The notes: a model not told the origin generated them from the letters alone. Positions 11,567 through 21,833 are shown, counted from the stretch's first letter. The stretch: 64,000 bases of DNA from Salinimonas lutimaris (GCF_005222225.1 NZ_CP036536.1:2256001-2320000), one strand, 5' to 3'. Numbers and translations: made by a program.

Positions 11567-14500
11567 TTATGCTTCTACGAAAGCCATGGCCTCATCGACA
11601 TCTACCGCTACCATCCGGGAAACGCCGGGCTCGGCCATTGTTACACCGGTCAGATGGGTTGCCATTTCCATAGCAATCTTGTTGTGGGTGATATATATAA
11701 ATTGTACTTGTTCGGACATCTGCGACACCAGGTTGCAAAAACGTCCCACGTTGGCATCATCCAGCGGCGCATCTACTTCATCCAGTAAACAAAATGGCGC
11801 CGGGTTAAGCCGGAAAATTGCAAACACCAATGATAATGCGGTTAAGGCTTTTTCTCCACCGCTTAATAGGTGAATCGTGCTATTTTTCTTGCCCGGTGGA
11901 CGCGCCATAATCGTTACGCCGGTTTCCAGCAAGTCATCATCGGTTAAATCCAGATAAGCCGACCCACCGCCAAACACTTTAGGAAAAAGTGCTTTTAAAT
12001 CAGCATTAACCTGATCAAACGTTTCAGCAAACCGGGATTTGGTTTCTTTGTCAATCTTCCTGATGGCACTTTGCAGGGTTTCCAGTGCGGTTGTCAAATC
12101 CTCGTACTGAATATCCAGATGTGTTTTGCGTTCTGCCTGTGCATCATATTCTTCTACCGCAGCCAGGTTCACCGCCCCGAGACGGGTAATGGCAGCCTGG
12201 GTCTGCTCCAGCTCCTGTTGCCAGCGCTTTTCGTCAGCCTCATCAGGCAGCGATTCCAGCAAAGTGTTCAGATTCTGCTGAGATTCGGCCAGCTGTTCTA
12301 CCACCGTATTGGCCCGGGCGCGGATACTTTCGATCTCTATAGTCATGCGGTCTATTTCCGCCTGACGCGAGGCAATGGTAGCGGTCAGACTGTTATGGCC
12401 TTTTTGCGCCTCGGTTATCAGCGCATCCACTTTTTCCATGTGCTGGCGATGCGACTGTAAGCTGGCCTCCACCGCTTCGCGCTGGCTTAACAGCTCATCA
12501 AGCTGAGCCTGCTGCTGAGTTTGCGGCTGTAGAATGTCGGCCTGCTCCCGGGCCAGCTTTTCGCGGCGACTGTCCAGCTCGCTGAGCCGGTCAAGATGCC
12601 GGGTAACCTGATCCCGGGCTGCGCTGAGCTGACTGGTGGTTTCGCTGGCGCGCAGTTGCAGCTGGTGATGTTCGCTTTGACGCTGATTCAGACTGTGTCG
12701 GGCAGCCACCACCGCCTGCTCCAGGATCTCGCGCTGGCGGTGACTGTCTTCAACCACCCCGGCAAGCTCGTCCTGTTGCTGCTGTGCTTCTTCAAGCTGA
12801 TGTATCAACGTCGTGATTTGCGCTGACTCCTGCTCGTTAAGCACCTGGTAGCGGCTCAGCTCATCCTGCAGTTTTGTGGTACGCGCCTGTAGCTGGGCAT
12901 GCCGGGTCGCACAGGCTTCCAGTTGCTGCTCAATGCCCTGTGCTTCCAGACGGGTTTGCTGTAACTGACGATCAAGCTGGCGCACCGCCTGATTAGCATC
13001 ACTTTGCTGCTGACGGGTCTGCTCAGCCAGCTCAATACCCTGCGCTACGGTCTCTTCCAGACGAGCAATATCCTGTTCCAGCTGCTCAATCATACTGGCC
13101 TGACGCAGCAGATTATGCTGCGGGTCCTGCTCACCGGGAACATAATGCCAGTTGTGGCCAAACAGCTGTCCCTGCGGGGTCACGATCCAGAACCGCCCCT
13201 GCGAGGATTGTTGCAGTGCCCGGGCCAGTGACTCATCACTGGCAATCAGAATCTGGTTAAACAGAGCCGGCACAAAACTACCCGCATCGGCCTGGGCGGC
13301 CAGACTGCCATCGACCGGTTCATCGGTGTGCGCCAGCGCTGACCAAACGAGATATCCGGGTACCTCGGGCGCATCCTCATCATCACTGATAAGCGGGTGA
13401 TGCAAAAAGCTTAATACCGTCTGTGCGGCCTGCTGCCAGTCAGCGGCAAATTGCATGCGCTGCCAGGCCGGCTGTAACCCCGGATAGTCGGTTAAGTCTG
13501 TTGCCGCAGCCTGTTGCAGTGAAATCAGCGCACTGTGACTGGCCCGCGCCTGCTGAAGTTTTTCCCGCTCAGCATCGACCAGCGCCTGCTGCTCACCCGC
13601 CTGCTGATTGATTTGGGCCTGATGCCCGGTTGCCTCGCTCAGGCTATCGGTCAGACTGGCGACCTTTTCACTGGCCTGCTCAAGTGCCAGGGTTAGCGCC
13701 TGCTGTTCTGCTGCCAGCGTTTTATCATCCTGACCACCCAGCTCCTGTTCGATTTCGCTAATCCGCTGCCGGGTTCGCGTCTGCATATCCTGCACCGACT
13801 GCAGCTGTACACGGTGCGACTGCGCCTGTTGCGCAGCCTGCTGATGACGTTCGCTGTGTTGCCGGTCGGTGGCACCAAATGCACGCAGGACTTCCTCTGC
13901 TTCCTCCAGTTGCACCTCGTTTTGCGCCACCTGCTCATTAAGCAGCGCCAGCCGCGGTGCCTGTTCTTCTTTGGTGTCGGTCAGTGCGGTGACTTTACCC
14001 CGGGCAGCATCGGCGGCATCACGCAACTGCTGTTGTTGCTGCGCTATTTCATTGAGCTCGGCGGTAATCTGGGTGGCGCGCTGACGACCATGCAAGGCCT
14101 GCTGTTCAATCCGGGTGATCGATGTGGACAGCGTAAATTTTTGCTGTTGCAGGGAATCCAGGGCAGCTCGGGCATCATCGGCTTGTTGCCGGTAGGTCTG
14201 CAAACCGGCTTCCCCACCTCGCTGCTGGTCTTCCAGGGTATTTAATTCATGCTGACTGGCCTGCTGCTTTTTTTGCAGGGCAACCATCTGAGTATTTTGT
14301 TTTTGCCAGCGCAGTGCGGCCAGCTCACCTTTCAGGCGGCGCTCGGCTGATTTGAGTTCCCGGTAACGCTGCGCGGCAGAGGCCTGGCGCTGAAGCTTTT
14401 CCAGCTGACGCCCCAGCTCACCGCGCACATCCTCAAGCCGCTCAAGATTATCCCGGGTATGCCGGATGCGATTTTCGGTCTCCCGGCGGCGCTCTTTGTA

Positions 14501-15016
14501 TTTGGACACCCCGGCCGCTTCTTCCAGAAACACCCGTAGCTCCTGAGGCTTAGACTCGATAAGCCGGGATATCATGCCCTGCTCGATGATGGCATAGCTG
14601 CGCGGGCCCAGGCCGGTGCCCAGAAACAGATCAGTGACGTCTTTACGCCGGCATTTGGTGCCGTTCAGGGCATAGTGAGACTGGCCTTCCCGCGTGACCA
14701 CCCGGCGTACAGACAATTCATTGAAACTGGCATATTCACCATCAATGCGCCCCGCACTGTTATCAAAAATCAGCTCAACGCTACACTGACCCACCGGCTT
14801 TCGGGCTGACGAGCCGTTGAAAATAACATCGGTCATGGCATCGCCACGCAGATTCTTTGCCGAGCTTTCACCCAGCACCCAGCGCACGGCATCAATCACA
14901 TTCGATTTGCCGCAACCGTTAGGCCCGACGATCGCGGTCATCTCCCCCACAAACGGAATGGTGGTCGGGTCGACAAAGGATTTAAAGCCAGCCAGTTTTA
15001 TTTTTTTCAGACGCAT
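11567..15016 (-). CDS. smc: Chromosome segregation protein SMC
   Basis: 1149 residues. SMC is the ATPase of the bacterial condensin and works with ScpA/ScpB. The N-terminal head has Walker A GPNGCGKSN (about 32-40); two long coiled coils rich in Gln, Glu and Leu flank a globular hinge near residues 510-660; the C-terminal head has signature LSGGEKALTALSLVFAIF and Walker B FCLLDEVDAPLDD. Its presence argues against enterobacterial ancestry, where MukB replaces SMC. It heads the smc-zipA-ligA operon and is divergent from cysZ across about 225 bp. Confidence 0.97.
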   Translation of the reverse strand: MRLKKIKLAGFKSFVDPTTIPFVGEMTAIVGPNGCGKSNVIDAVRWVLGESSAKNLRGDAMTDVIFNGSSARKPVGQCSVELIFDNSAGRIDGEYASFNELSVRRVVTREGQSHYALNGTKCRRKDVTDLFLGTGLGPRSYAIIEQGMISRLIESKPQELRVFLEEAAGVSKYKERRRETENRIRHTRDNLERLEDVRGELGRQLEKLQRQASAAQRYRELKSAERRLKGELAALRWQKQNTQMVALQKKQQASQHELNTLEDQQRGGEAGLQTYRQQADDARAALDSLQQQKFTLSTSITRIEQQALHGRQRATQITAELNEIAQQQQQLRDAADAARGKVTALTDTKEEQAPRLALLNEQVAQNEVQLEEAEEVLRAFGATDRQHSERHQQAAQQAQSHRVQLQSVQDMQTRTRQRISEIEQELGGQDDKTLAAEQQALTLALEQASEKVASLTDSLSEATGHQAQINQQAGEQQALVDAEREKLQQARASHSALISLQQAAATDLTDYPGLQPAWQRMQFAADWQQAAQTVLSFLHHPLISDDEDAPEVPGYLVWSALAHTDEPVDGSLAAQADAGSFVPALFNQILIASDESLARALQQSSQGRFWIVTPQGQLFGHNWHYVPGEQDPQHNLLRQASMIEQLEQDIARLEETVAQGIELAEQTRQQQSDANQAVRQLDRQLQQTRLEAQGIEQQLEACATRHAQLQARTTKLQDELSRYQVLNEQESAQITTLIHQLEEAQQQQDELAGVVEDSHRQREILEQAVVAARHSLNQRQSEHHQLQLRASETTSQLSAARDQVTRHLDRLSELDSRREKLAREQADILQPQTQQQAQLDELLSQREAVEASLQSHRQHMEKVDALITEAQKGHNSLTATIASRQAEIDRMTIEIESIRARANTVVEQLAESQQNLNTLLESLPDEADEKRWQQELEQTQAAITRLGAVNLAAVEEYDAQAERKTHLDIQYEDLTTALETLQSAIRKIDKETKSRFAETFDQVNADLKALFPKVFGGGSAYLDLTDDDLLETGVTIMARPPGKKNSTIHLLSGGEKALTALSLVFAIFRLNPAPFCLLDEVDAPLDDANVGRFCNLVSQMSEQVQFIYITHNKIAMEMATHLTGVTMAEPGVSRMVAVDVDEAMAFVEA

Positions 15017-15184
15017 GGTGTTGTTCAGGTTCTCCGGCCGGGTTGAATACAGGGCATTGCCCTAGAGGCACAACCAGCAGGCAGGATGTCGGAGCTTGTC
15101 ACTGCAGTAATCAGGTGTGTTAAATGCTGAATTTTTTGTTATTTTGCGACTCTACCAGATGTCACAGGCTGTAACAATTGAGAT

Positions 15185-15215
15185 TTGAGTACAGCTGTGC
15201 GATTGACGATATACT
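15185..15215 (+). promoter_or_regulatory. Candidate sigma-70 promoter for cysZ
   Basis: TTGAGT (15185-15190) and TATACT (15210-15215) are separated by 19 bases, longer than ideal. The -10 is good and would give a transcript starting about 20 bases before the chosen cysZ start. It also explains why the upstream TTG in the same frame is unlikely to be used. Confidence 0.35.
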
Positions 15216-15241
15216 ACACTTTTTTGGAATATGGAGTCTGG

Positions 15242-16009
15242 ATGATATCCCGTAGTGGCTTTGCCTACTTCTCCAGCGGTTTTTCACTAATACGCACCAA
15301 AGGGCTCAAGCGCTTTGTTTTAGTGCCGCTGACTGTAAACCTGCTTTTGTTTATTACCGCTTTTTATTTTCTGTTTGCAGAAATTGGCGTGGCTATCGAC
15401 TGGCTGATGAGCCTGATCCCGCAATGGTTTGGCTGGGTCAAAACAGCGCTGGAGTATCTGCTATGGCCTATTGCAGTTATCATTGTATTGCTGATCTTTG
15501 CTCTGATTTTCGGCACCCTGGCTAACTGGATTGCTGCTCCGTTCAACGGCATTCTGGCGGAAAAGGTCGAGCGCCACCTCACCGGACAGGATCTTGGCGA
15601 TGAGGGTGTACTGAGTCTGATCAAAGACATTCCCCGTACACTGGGACGGGAATTTGCCAAGCTTGCCTGGTATTTACCACGGGCGATTGGGTTTTTGCTG
15701 ATTTTTTTATTTGTACCCATTATTGGTCAGGTGGTGTGGTTTATGTTTTCAGCCTGGATGCAGGCGATTCAGTACTGCGACTACCCGTATGATAATCACA
15801 AAGTGCCCTTTTCCACGATGCGCCGTCATCTGGCTCAGCATAAAGGCAAGGCATTCTCCTTTGGAATTATGGTGAACCTGTGCTCGCTTATCCCCATTCT
15901 CAACTTTATTGTGATGCCGGTGGCCATTTGCGGCGCAACGGCAATGTGGGTCAGTGAATTGTCTGGCGATCTGCGGCGGGCACCATTAACTAACCCGCCG
16001 ACAGACTAA
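15242..16009 (+). CDS. cysZ: Sulfate transporter CysZ family protein
   Basis: 255 residues from the chosen ATG, close to E. coli CysZ (253). GGAG lies eight bases upstream; an in-frame TTG at 15185 falls in the promoter. The N-terminus SGFAYFSSGFSLIRTKGLKR matches the start of EI24/CysZ proteins, followed by four or more membrane helices (about 30-55, 70-115, 150-180, 210-235). CysZ brings sulfate in for cysteine synthesis in E. coli. No cysteine biosynthesis gene is nearby here. The stop overlaps the stop of the convergent Sel1 gene. Confidence 0.88.
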   Translation: MISRSGFAYFSSGFSLIRTKGLKRFVLVPLTVNLLLFITAFYFLFAEIGVAIDWLMSLIPQWFGWVKTALEYLLWPIAVIIVLLIFALIFGTLANWIAAPFNGILAEKVERHLTGQDLGDEGVLSLIKDIPRTLGREFAKLAWYLPRAIGFLLIFLFVPIIGQVVWFMFSAWMQAIQYCDYPYDNHKVPFSTMRRHLAQHKGKAFSFGIMVNLCSLIPILNFIVMPVAICGATAMWVSELSGDLRRAPLTNPPTD

Positions 16010-17514
16010 TCGACAGCCACCGGACGGGCAGCAGGGTCATCGGCACCCTGCTCTTGGGCGGCGGGTTGAGCTGACGCTGGCTGGGTAAAAGCATTGTATT
16101 TATCGAGCCATTTTCCGGCGGCCTGCTGGTTACCGGCATAATGAAACGCCTGAAACAGGTTCATATACACCGGACGCTGGGCCTGCGGATTTTCCAGCTG
16201 CTGTTGCCATAAACGCAAGTACACCGGCGGGATCACACCACTGTCATGATGTTCTAAAAAGGTAATTTGCCGGCTTGGCTTGTAGGCCTTCTGACCAATC
16301 GCCTCACAGGATTTTGACTCGCTGATACCGGTCAGCCGGCCACTTTGTTGCCAGCGCAGCGCCGTTGTCACCGGGCGATATGTCATTTTACCATCAACCA
16401 CCAGATTAGGGGCATCGGTCACCTTACAGTGTTTACGGGCAGCAGAACGACTCAGCGGATATTCGTCAACAAATCCGGCAAAATGCGCCAGTTCATGCAC
16501 CATGACCGAGTAGCTGTCAGAGATATCCAGAAACATAGCGCCATTATTAACATTGGCAATGCCTAAATCGCTGACCACAATAATATGCGTGGCTTCTCGT
16601 TTTTCAACTGCATCAGCCAGTGGGCGTAAATCGCAGCCAAGCCGCCCCTGCTGTTTGTAATTAGCGCTACAGGTAAATGCCTCGTCTTCAATCCATAACG
16701 GCGCAGCGATACAGATTCCCACATTATCCAGCCGCGTGTCATTTTGCCAGTCCTGATATAAATGGCTGGCCCGCTCAATTGACGACAATGACGTGGCAAA
16801 CATCTGAATACGCTGATGGCACTGGGACGTCTTTGGCCAGGGCTGTGTGGTAACAGAAGCAAGTGTCTGGGGCTGAAAATGATGCATGACCCGGGTAAAT
16901 CGCTGCGCCTGCTCATGACCGCTGTCGGCTGCGACCTGTAACCAGTGACCAGCCGCTTCGCGTTGATGCTGGCTCCATAACAGCCGCCCTAGTTTAAATG
17001 CGCTTTGCGGGTAATCCTGCGCGGTTTTTTCCAGCCAGGGTAACGCTGCATTCGGTTGTTGCTGTAACAGATACCAGTCGGCTAGAGCGGCCTGAGCAGG
17101 CTGATACCCCTGCTCAGCGGCTTTCATTAGCCACTTTTCCCGCTTTTGCGGTGCGTCAGTATCCATTGCGAATTCGAGCTGCGCTTCGGGTACATTGCCA
17201 CGGGCCGCGAGCCGCATCAGGCTATCGGCAGATTGTTCTGGCCCGGCTTGCTGATATAGCAACCAGGCTGCCTCTGGATCATCTACCGATACCAGTTGTT
17301 CTAGCCAGTAGTCCCGAGCCCGGGCATCATCGGTTGTGGTTGCATAATCAAGCAGGCGAGCCTGGGCTTCACTGTTTCCATGACGAGTCGCCGCCCACAA
17401 CAACGGGCCGGGAGACTCGGCTTCACTGGCATTAGCCAGCAGTTGAGCCGGATACAGACCGCTATCAGTACTGACAATAAGAAATGCCAGTAACGCAAAA
17501 ATAATCGAACGCAT
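16006..17514 (-). CDS. Exported Sel1-repeat protein with M64-like zinc peptidase motif
   Basis: 502 residues. A signal-peptide-like N-terminus (hydrophobic IIFALLAFLIVS) is followed by Sel1/TPR-type helical repeats (about 35-210; for example LMKAAEQGYQPAQAALADWY and WLQVAADSGHEQAQ). The C-terminal half holds HELAHFAGFVDEY at 340-352: an HExxH zinc site with the following Gly and Asp-Glu-Tyr as in peptidase family M64 (HExxHxxxGLADEY), one residue shorter in spacing. Paired cysteines are scattered around it, as expected for a periplasmic enzyme. The repeats may present substrates. It starts 7 bp after nlpI, another periplasmic TPR protein involved in proteolysis in E. coli, and its stop overlaps that of cysZ. 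The family assignment is by motif only. Confidence 0.75.
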   Translation of the reverse strand: MRSIIFALLAFLIVSTDSGLYPAQLLANASEAESPGPLLWAATRHGNSEAQARLLDYATTTDDARARDYWLEQLVSVDDPEAAWLLYQQAGPEQSADSLMRLAARGNVPEAQLEFAMDTDAPQKREKWLMKAAEQGYQPAQAALADWYLLQQQPNAALPWLEKTAQDYPQSAFKLGRLLWSQHQREAAGHWLQVAADSGHEQAQRFTRVMHHFQPQTLASVTTQPWPKTSQCHQRIQMFATSLSSIERASHLYQDWQNDTRLDNVGICIAAPLWIEDEAFTCSANYKQQGRLGCDLRPLADAVEKREATHIIVVSDLGIANVNNGAMFLDISDSYSVMVHELAHFAGFVDEYPLSRSAARKHCKVTDAPNLVVDGKMTYRPVTTALRWQQSGRLTGISESKSCEAIGQKAYKPSRQITFLEHHDSGVIPPVYLRLWQQQLENPQAQRPVYMNLFQAFHYAGNQQAAGKWLDKYNAFTQPASAQPAAQEQGADDPAARPVAVD

Positions 17515-17521
17515 AAATCGG

Positions 17522-18409
17522 CTAGTTCACTGCATCCTGGGGCTGGCGCAGCATATTGAGCTCAAGCCGGGCATACCGATATTCCACATAATCAAATACA
17601 TTGGTACTTAAGGCCAACTTGAAATAATTGGCTGCTTTGCCATTATTGCCCTGGGCGGCGTGGTATTTACCCAGATAAAAATAGGCTTCACACAAACGTT
17701 CTGTCAGCGCCTGCTGCGTACTGACACCTTCAATCAATTTGCTCAGCAGGTCAGCCTCGCTGGCCTGACCTAAAAATAAATCGATGAGCGTTATGGCCCA
17801 GTGGTCGGCTTCAATAGTCTGTTTTGCCTGCTCAAGCTTCGTGCGGGCCTGTTCCGGATTATGTTGCTGGCGGGCGAAGTAAACCCACAGAGCCCGAAAC
17901 GGATCGCTATCATCCTGTTGATAGAATGTGGCCAGGTCATCGGTGGCCAGGTCGGCCCGATCACCATAGTACAACGCAATCCCCCGGTTTAAAAAGGCAA
18001 AGTCATACTCAGGGTCGATATCCAGGGTAGAATCAAACGCTTCATACGCCTGAATAAACTCTTGCTGCTGAATAAAGTGAATACCAATAGAGTTATAGGC
18101 TTCGGCAAAATCCGGTTTAAGCTGCAGCGCCTGGCTGTAATCAAACTGAGCAAGGCCGGTCAGCCCTACGCTGTCATACAGCATGCCACGATGATAGTGC
18201 AGCTCAGCGCGTTCCTCATCGGTCAGTTTGGGACTGGTCAGAATCTGATTATAGCGGGCGATCGCCATTTGTGATCGCGGACTGACCGGAGCTGGCTCGG
18301 CAAGTAATAAATTACCCATCTGACTGGTGCTTTCTGGCTCAGGGACACTGGAACAGGCCGCCAGTCCGGCACATAATGAAAAAAGAATGAGACTTATAAG
18401 ATTTCGCAT
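17522..18409 (-). CDS. nlpI: TPR lipoprotein NlpI
   Basis: 295 residues from the chosen ATG (E. coli NlpI has 294); the open frame extends 41 codons upstream but the lipoprotein signal fixes the start. The lipobox is LCAGLAACSS, giving Cys about residue 19. Tetratricopeptide repeats follow, including RAELHYHRGMLYDSVGLTGLA, AYNSIGIHFIQQQEFIQAYE and AFLNRGIALYYGD. NlpI is an outer membrane lipoprotein that serves as adaptor for the protease Prc and peptidoglycan hydrolases. In E. coli nlpI follows pnp; here cdd and a DUF1244 gene lie between them. The next gene, a putative periplasmic peptidase, is 7 bp downstream. Confidence 0.93.
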   Translation of the reverse strand: MRNLISLILFSLCAGLAACSSVPEPESTSQMGNLLLAEPAPVSPRSQMAIARYNQILTSPKLTDEERAELHYHRGMLYDSVGLTGLAQFDYSQALQLKPDFAEAYNSIGIHFIQQQEFIQAYEAFDSTLDIDPEYDFAFLNRGIALYYGDRADLATDDLATFYQQDDSDPFRALWVYFARQQHNPEQARTKLEQAKQTIEADHWAITLIDLFLGQASEADLLSKLIEGVSTQQALTERLCEAYFYLGKYHAAQGNNGKAANYFKLALSTNVFDYVEYRYARLELNMLRQPQDAVN

Positions 18410-18576
18410 GTTAAAAAAGGCATCATTGATAGTTAAAAACGAAGAGGCCTGGTGACAATTTGTGCAACCCGCAGCAACGTTATACTGCCAGCCTTTCCTG
18501 CGACATTTATGACAGGCGTCACCTTCGCCCATTTGCTATTAAAAGTAAAGCACATCTGATTTGATACAGGTAACAC

Positions 18577-18987
18577 ATGGACTCACAAAAAAAACAAGCT
18601 CTGATAGAACAGGCATTTAACGCTCAGGCCAACGCACACGCACCGTATTCGGGCTTTCAGGTTGGCGCGGCAGTATTGTCGGATAATGGCCAGATTCACG
18701 CCGGCTGCAATGTAGAAAATGCGGCCTACCCGCTGGGCCAGTGCGCTGAAGCAACAGCCATCGGGACTATGGTGGCTGCCGGTGGCAAAGGCATTAAAGC
18801 TATTGTCATTGCCAGCCCTTCTGATGAACTCTGTTTTCCCTGTGGGGGCTGCAGGCAAAAAATTGCTGAATTTGCCCATGATGACGTCGCCGTTATTATG
18901 GCAACCAGAACCGGTACTATAAAACAAGTCAGTATTGGCGAACTGCTACCTTATGCCTTTCGCAACACTGACCTGACCCACCGCTAG
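18577..18987 (+). CDS. cdd: Cytidine deaminase (homotetrameric type)
   Basis: 136 residues, the short tetrameric class and not the long dimeric form of E. coli (294). It deaminates cytidine and deoxycytidine to uridines for pyrimidine salvage. The zinc site is visible as CAEATA (Cys, catalytic Glu) and PCGGCRQ (two Cys); the substrate pocket has YSGFQVGAAV and GCNVENAAYPLG. It stands alone on the plus strand, divergent from nlpI, and its TAG overlaps the stop of the convergent DUF1244 gene. Confidence 0.95.
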   Translation: MDSQKKQALIEQAFNAQANAHAPYSGFQVGAAVLSDNGQIHAGCNVENAAYPLGQCAEATAIGTMVAAGGKGIKAIVIASPSDELCFPCGGCRQKIAEFAHDDVAVIMATRTGTIKQVSIGELLPYAFRNTDLTHR

Positions 18988-19286
18988 GCTTGCTTACCTT
19001 GCTGACGCGCTTCCAGGGCATCCAGCTGTTGCTGGGTGGCCGGAAGCTGATGTTCTGCTTTCCATTGTGAGTATGGCATCTTATACACCACTTCACGGGC
19101 CTGCTCGTAATCCATCTCTTCACCGCGCTCATTGGCTTCTGCCATATACCACTTGGCCAGACAGTTACGACAAAAATCTGCCAGTACCATCAGATCAATG
19201 TTCTGCACATCTTTATTGTTGTCCAGATGGCTTAACAGACGCCGAAATGCGGCGGCTTCTACTTCGGTTTGGGTTTGCTTATCCAT
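18984..19286 (-). CDS. DUF1244 family small protein
   Basis: 100 residues from the ATG that follows GGAG at eight bases; an earlier in-frame start six codons upstream lacks a site. The sequence has the features of the DUF1244 family: AAFRRLLSHLDNNKDVQNIDLM, then ADFCRNCLAKWY with a CxxC pair and YEQAREVVYKMPYSQWK. The fold is small and helical; the function is unknown. It lies immediately downstream of the pnp terminator and its stop overlaps that of cdd. The family call is from remembered motif similarity. Confidence 0.8.
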   Translation of the reverse strand: MDKQTQTEVEAAAFRRLLSHLDNNKDVQNIDLMVLADFCRNCLAKWYMAEANERGEEMDYEQAREVVYKMPYSQWKAEHQLPATQQQLDALEARQQGKQA

Positions 19287-19302
19287 TTTATTCTCCAAAA
19301 AC

Positions 19303-19327
19303 AAAAGGAGGCCGCAGCCTCCTTTTT
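19303..19327 (-). terminator. Intrinsic terminator of pnp
   Basis: AAAAGGAGGC pairs with GCCTCCTTTT around a four-base loop, 30 bp after the pnp stop. The flanking T-run in the minus direction is TTTTGTTTTT. It overlaps the leader of the DUF1244 gene. Confidence 0.88.
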
Positions 19328-19356
19328 CAACATTAAATGTTAGTCAGACTGCGAAA

Positions 19357-21477
19357 TTATTCGCCCTGACCTGCATCGTCCTGTTTTGGCGCTGGCTTTT
19401 CAAGCAGCTCTTTAATGCTCAGACGAACGCGGTTCTGACGGTCAATTTCCATCACTTTCACGTCAGTCATCTGGCCTTCTGACAGATAATCAGTCACCTT
19501 GTTAACACGCTCATGAGCGATTTGTGAAATGTGTACCAGACCTTCTTTACCTGGTAATACTTCAACAAACGCACCAAAATCAACGATACGGGTTACTTTG
19601 CCGTGGTAGGTTTTGCCTACTTCGATTTCTGCTGTTACCTGCTCGATCTTGCTGATAGCAATATCGGCTTTAGCACGTTCAGTAGCAAAAATCTTGATAG
19701 TACCGTCATCTTCGATTTCGATGTTGGTTTCTGACTCTTCGGTGATCTGACGAATCATCGCGCCGCCTTTACCAATGACATCGCGGATCTTGTCCTGATC
19801 GATCTTCATGGTGTAAATGCGCGGTGCAAATTCGCTCAGCTCATCACGGTGACCAGAGATAGCAGCATCCATCACTTTAAGGATGTGTAAACGGGCTTCT
19901 TTCGCCTGTTTCAGCGCAATCTGCATGATCTCTTTGGTAATACCTTCAATTTTGATATCCATCTGCAGCGCAGTGATACCATCAGTCGTACCGGCTACTT
20001 TAAAGTCCATATCACCCAGGTGATCTTCATCACCCAGAATGTCAGACAGAACCACAAAATTGTCGTCGCTCTTAACCAGACCCATTGCAATACCGGCAAC
20101 CGATGACTTGATAGGTACACCAGCATCCATCAGCGCAAGTGAAGTACCACAAACAGAAGCCATTGATGAAGAACCGTTTGATTCAGTGATTTCAGAAACC
20201 ACACGAACAACATACGGGAAATCTTCTTCGCTTGGCATCACTGCCTGAATACCGCGTTTGGCCAGACGACCGTGGCCGATTTCACGGCGCTTAGGAGAAC
20301 CGATCATGCCGGTTTCGCCCACACAGTAAGGAGGGAAGTTGTAGTGCAGCATGAAGCGGCTGTCGCGCTTACCCTGCAGCTCGTCAATCATCTGTGCATC
20401 ACGCTCTGTACCCAGAGTAGCAGCCACAATCGCCTGTGTTTCACCACGGGTGAACAGCGCTGAACCGTGAGTACGCGGTAAAATACCTGTAGCCACATCC
20501 AGTGCCCGAATCATAGCCGGATCACGGCCATCAATACGCGGCTCGCCAGACAAGATGCGTGAACGTACTACGTCACTTTCCAGGTCATGCAGCAGATCCA
20601 GCACTTCTTTTTGTTCCTGCGCTTCGTCCTGCTCCAGAATCTCAGCCAGGGCTTTTTCTTTAACGGCTGTAACTGCGTCTTTACGCGCCAGCTTATCAGA
20701 GATTTGGTAAGCTTCTGTCATACCGCTCAGAGCCGCAGCTTTAACTTTGTCTTTCAAAGATGTGTTTTCAGCAGGCGGCTGCCAGTCCCACGCTGGCGTG
20801 GCAACGTCGGCAGCAAATTCTTTAACCGCAGAAACCACTGACTGCATTTGCTCGTGACCGAACATCACCGCACCCAGCATGACATCTTCAGACAGAACGT
20901 CCGCTTCTGACTCAACCATCAGAACCGCACCTTCAGTACCGGCAACAACCAGATCCAGCTCACTTTCCGCTTGCTCAGACGCACGGGTGTTCAGGATGTA
21001 CTCACCGTTTGAATAACCAACACGGGCAGCACCAATCGGGCCGTTAAACGGAATACCTGAGATGGCCAGTGCAGCAGACGTACCGATCAAAGATACGATA
21101 TCGGTTGGAATTTCAGGGTTGGCAGACATCACAGTTACCACAACCTGAACTTCGTTTTTAAACCCTTCCGGGAATAGTGGACGAATCGGACGATCGATCA
21201 AACGTGCAATCAGTGTTTCGCCTTCTGAAGGACGACCTTCACGCTTGAAGAAACCACCAGGGATTTTACCAGCCGCATAGGCCTTTTCCTGATAGTTAAC
21301 TGTTAATGGGAAGAAGTCCTGGTCTGGCTTGGCTTCTTTCTTACCCACCACAGTTACCAGCACGGCGGTATCGTCCATGCTGGCCATTACAGACGCGGTT
21401 GCCTGACGGGCAATCACGCCGGTCTCTAATGTGACAGTATGCTGACCATACTGGAATGATTTTGTAATAGGAGTCAC
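19357..21477 (-). CDS. pnp: Polyribonucleotide nucleotidyltransferase (GTG start)
   Basis: 706 residues. PNPase is the phosphorolytic 3'-5' exoribonuclease of the RNA degradosome. Two RNase PH-like domains (about 1-230 and 310-545, the second with the catalytic [10 protein letters not shown] region), a KH domain with [10 protein letters not shown] (about 560-610) and an S1 domain beginning [22 protein letters not shown] (about 620-690). The GTG start is preceded by AAAGGA at six bases. The usual upstream neighbour rpsO is absent; instead a divergent HNH gene lies across 356 bp. Confidence 0.97.
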   Translation of the reverse strand: MTPITKSFQYGQHTVTLETGVIARQATASVMASMDDTAVLVTVVGKKEAKPDQDFFPLTVNYQEKAYAAGKIPGGFFKREGRPSEGETLIARLIDRPIRPLFPEGFKNEVQVVVTVMSANPEIPTDIVSLIGTSAALAISGIPFNGPIGAARVGYSNGEYILNTRASEQAESELDLVVAGTEGAVLMVESEADVLSEDVMLGAVMFGHEQMQSVVSAVKEFAADVATPAWDWQPPAENTSLKDKVKAAALSGMTEAYQISDKLARKDAVTAVKEKALAEILEQDEAQEQKEVLDLLHDLESDVVRSRILSGEPRIDGRDPAMIRALDVATGILPRTHGSALFTRGETQAIVAATLGTERDAQMIDELQGKRDSRFMLHYNFPPYCVGETGMIGSPKRREIGHGRLAKRGIQAVMPSEEDFPYVVRVVSEITESNGSSSMASVCGTSLALMDAGVPIKSSVAGIAMGLVKSDDNFVVLSDILGDEDHLGDMDFKVAGTTDGITALQMDIKIEGITKEIMQIALKQAKEARLHILKVMDAAISGHRDELSEFAPRIYTMKIDQDKIRDVIGKGGAMIRQITEESETNIEIEDDGTIKIFATERAKADIAISKIEQVTAEIEVGKTYHGKVTRIVDFGAFVEVLPGKEGLVHISQIAHERVNKVTDYLSEGQMTDVKVMEIDRQNRVRLSIKELLEKPAPKQDDAGQGE

Positions 21478-21833
21478 TATTTGTCCTTTAAATATCTGTC
21501 TTTTCTATTTTCGCTTTTCAACGCGGCGCATAGTATAGCCCCGAAACAGGCCTAATACCATTGTCGATGGCGAATTCCACCCGCTATTCAACAGGTCAGT
21601 CCGGTCCCCGCCAGCGGCACCGATTCACCGGCTTAGTCAACCGGTGAGAATGCCGTTACCCTATCAGCGAAATGCAGGCATGCCAAGCATCGGTTATCAA
21701 TGCCCTGTTTTTTTAAAAAAGAATCAGTTAACAAATCGCTGGATTCAGGATAAATTAACCTTAACTGGTGGATTTTTCATCAATTTGCAATATTTCGACG
21801 TATCCTAGTAGTAGAAGTATGGGGAGAGCCAAC
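21478..21833. other. Intergenic region between pnp and divergent HNH gene
   Basis: 356 bp with no gene found on either strand. A reading for ribosomal protein S15 (rpsO), the normal neighbour of pnp, found no trace. It holds the pnp leader with a hairpin (21625-21647), an A/T-rich stretch near 21710-21780 and the GGGGAGAG ribosome site of the HNH gene. Confidence 0.6.
21625..21647 (-). promoter_or_regulatory. Hairpin in pnp leader
   Basis: TCACCGG and CCGGTGA are perfect complements around a nine-base loop, about 150 bases upstream of the pnp start. In E. coli the pnp leader hairpin is cut by RNase III as part of autoregulation; a similar role here is only an inference, as no T-run follows. 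Confidence 0.35.

Noticed and set aside
15185-15241. TTG start extending cysZ by 19 codons
   Set aside because: The extension falls in the likely promoter, and the ATG at 15242 has a GGAG site and gives the family length.
21478-21833. Possible remnant of rpsO upstream of pnp
   Set aside because: Translation by eye on the minus strand showed none of the S15 motifs.
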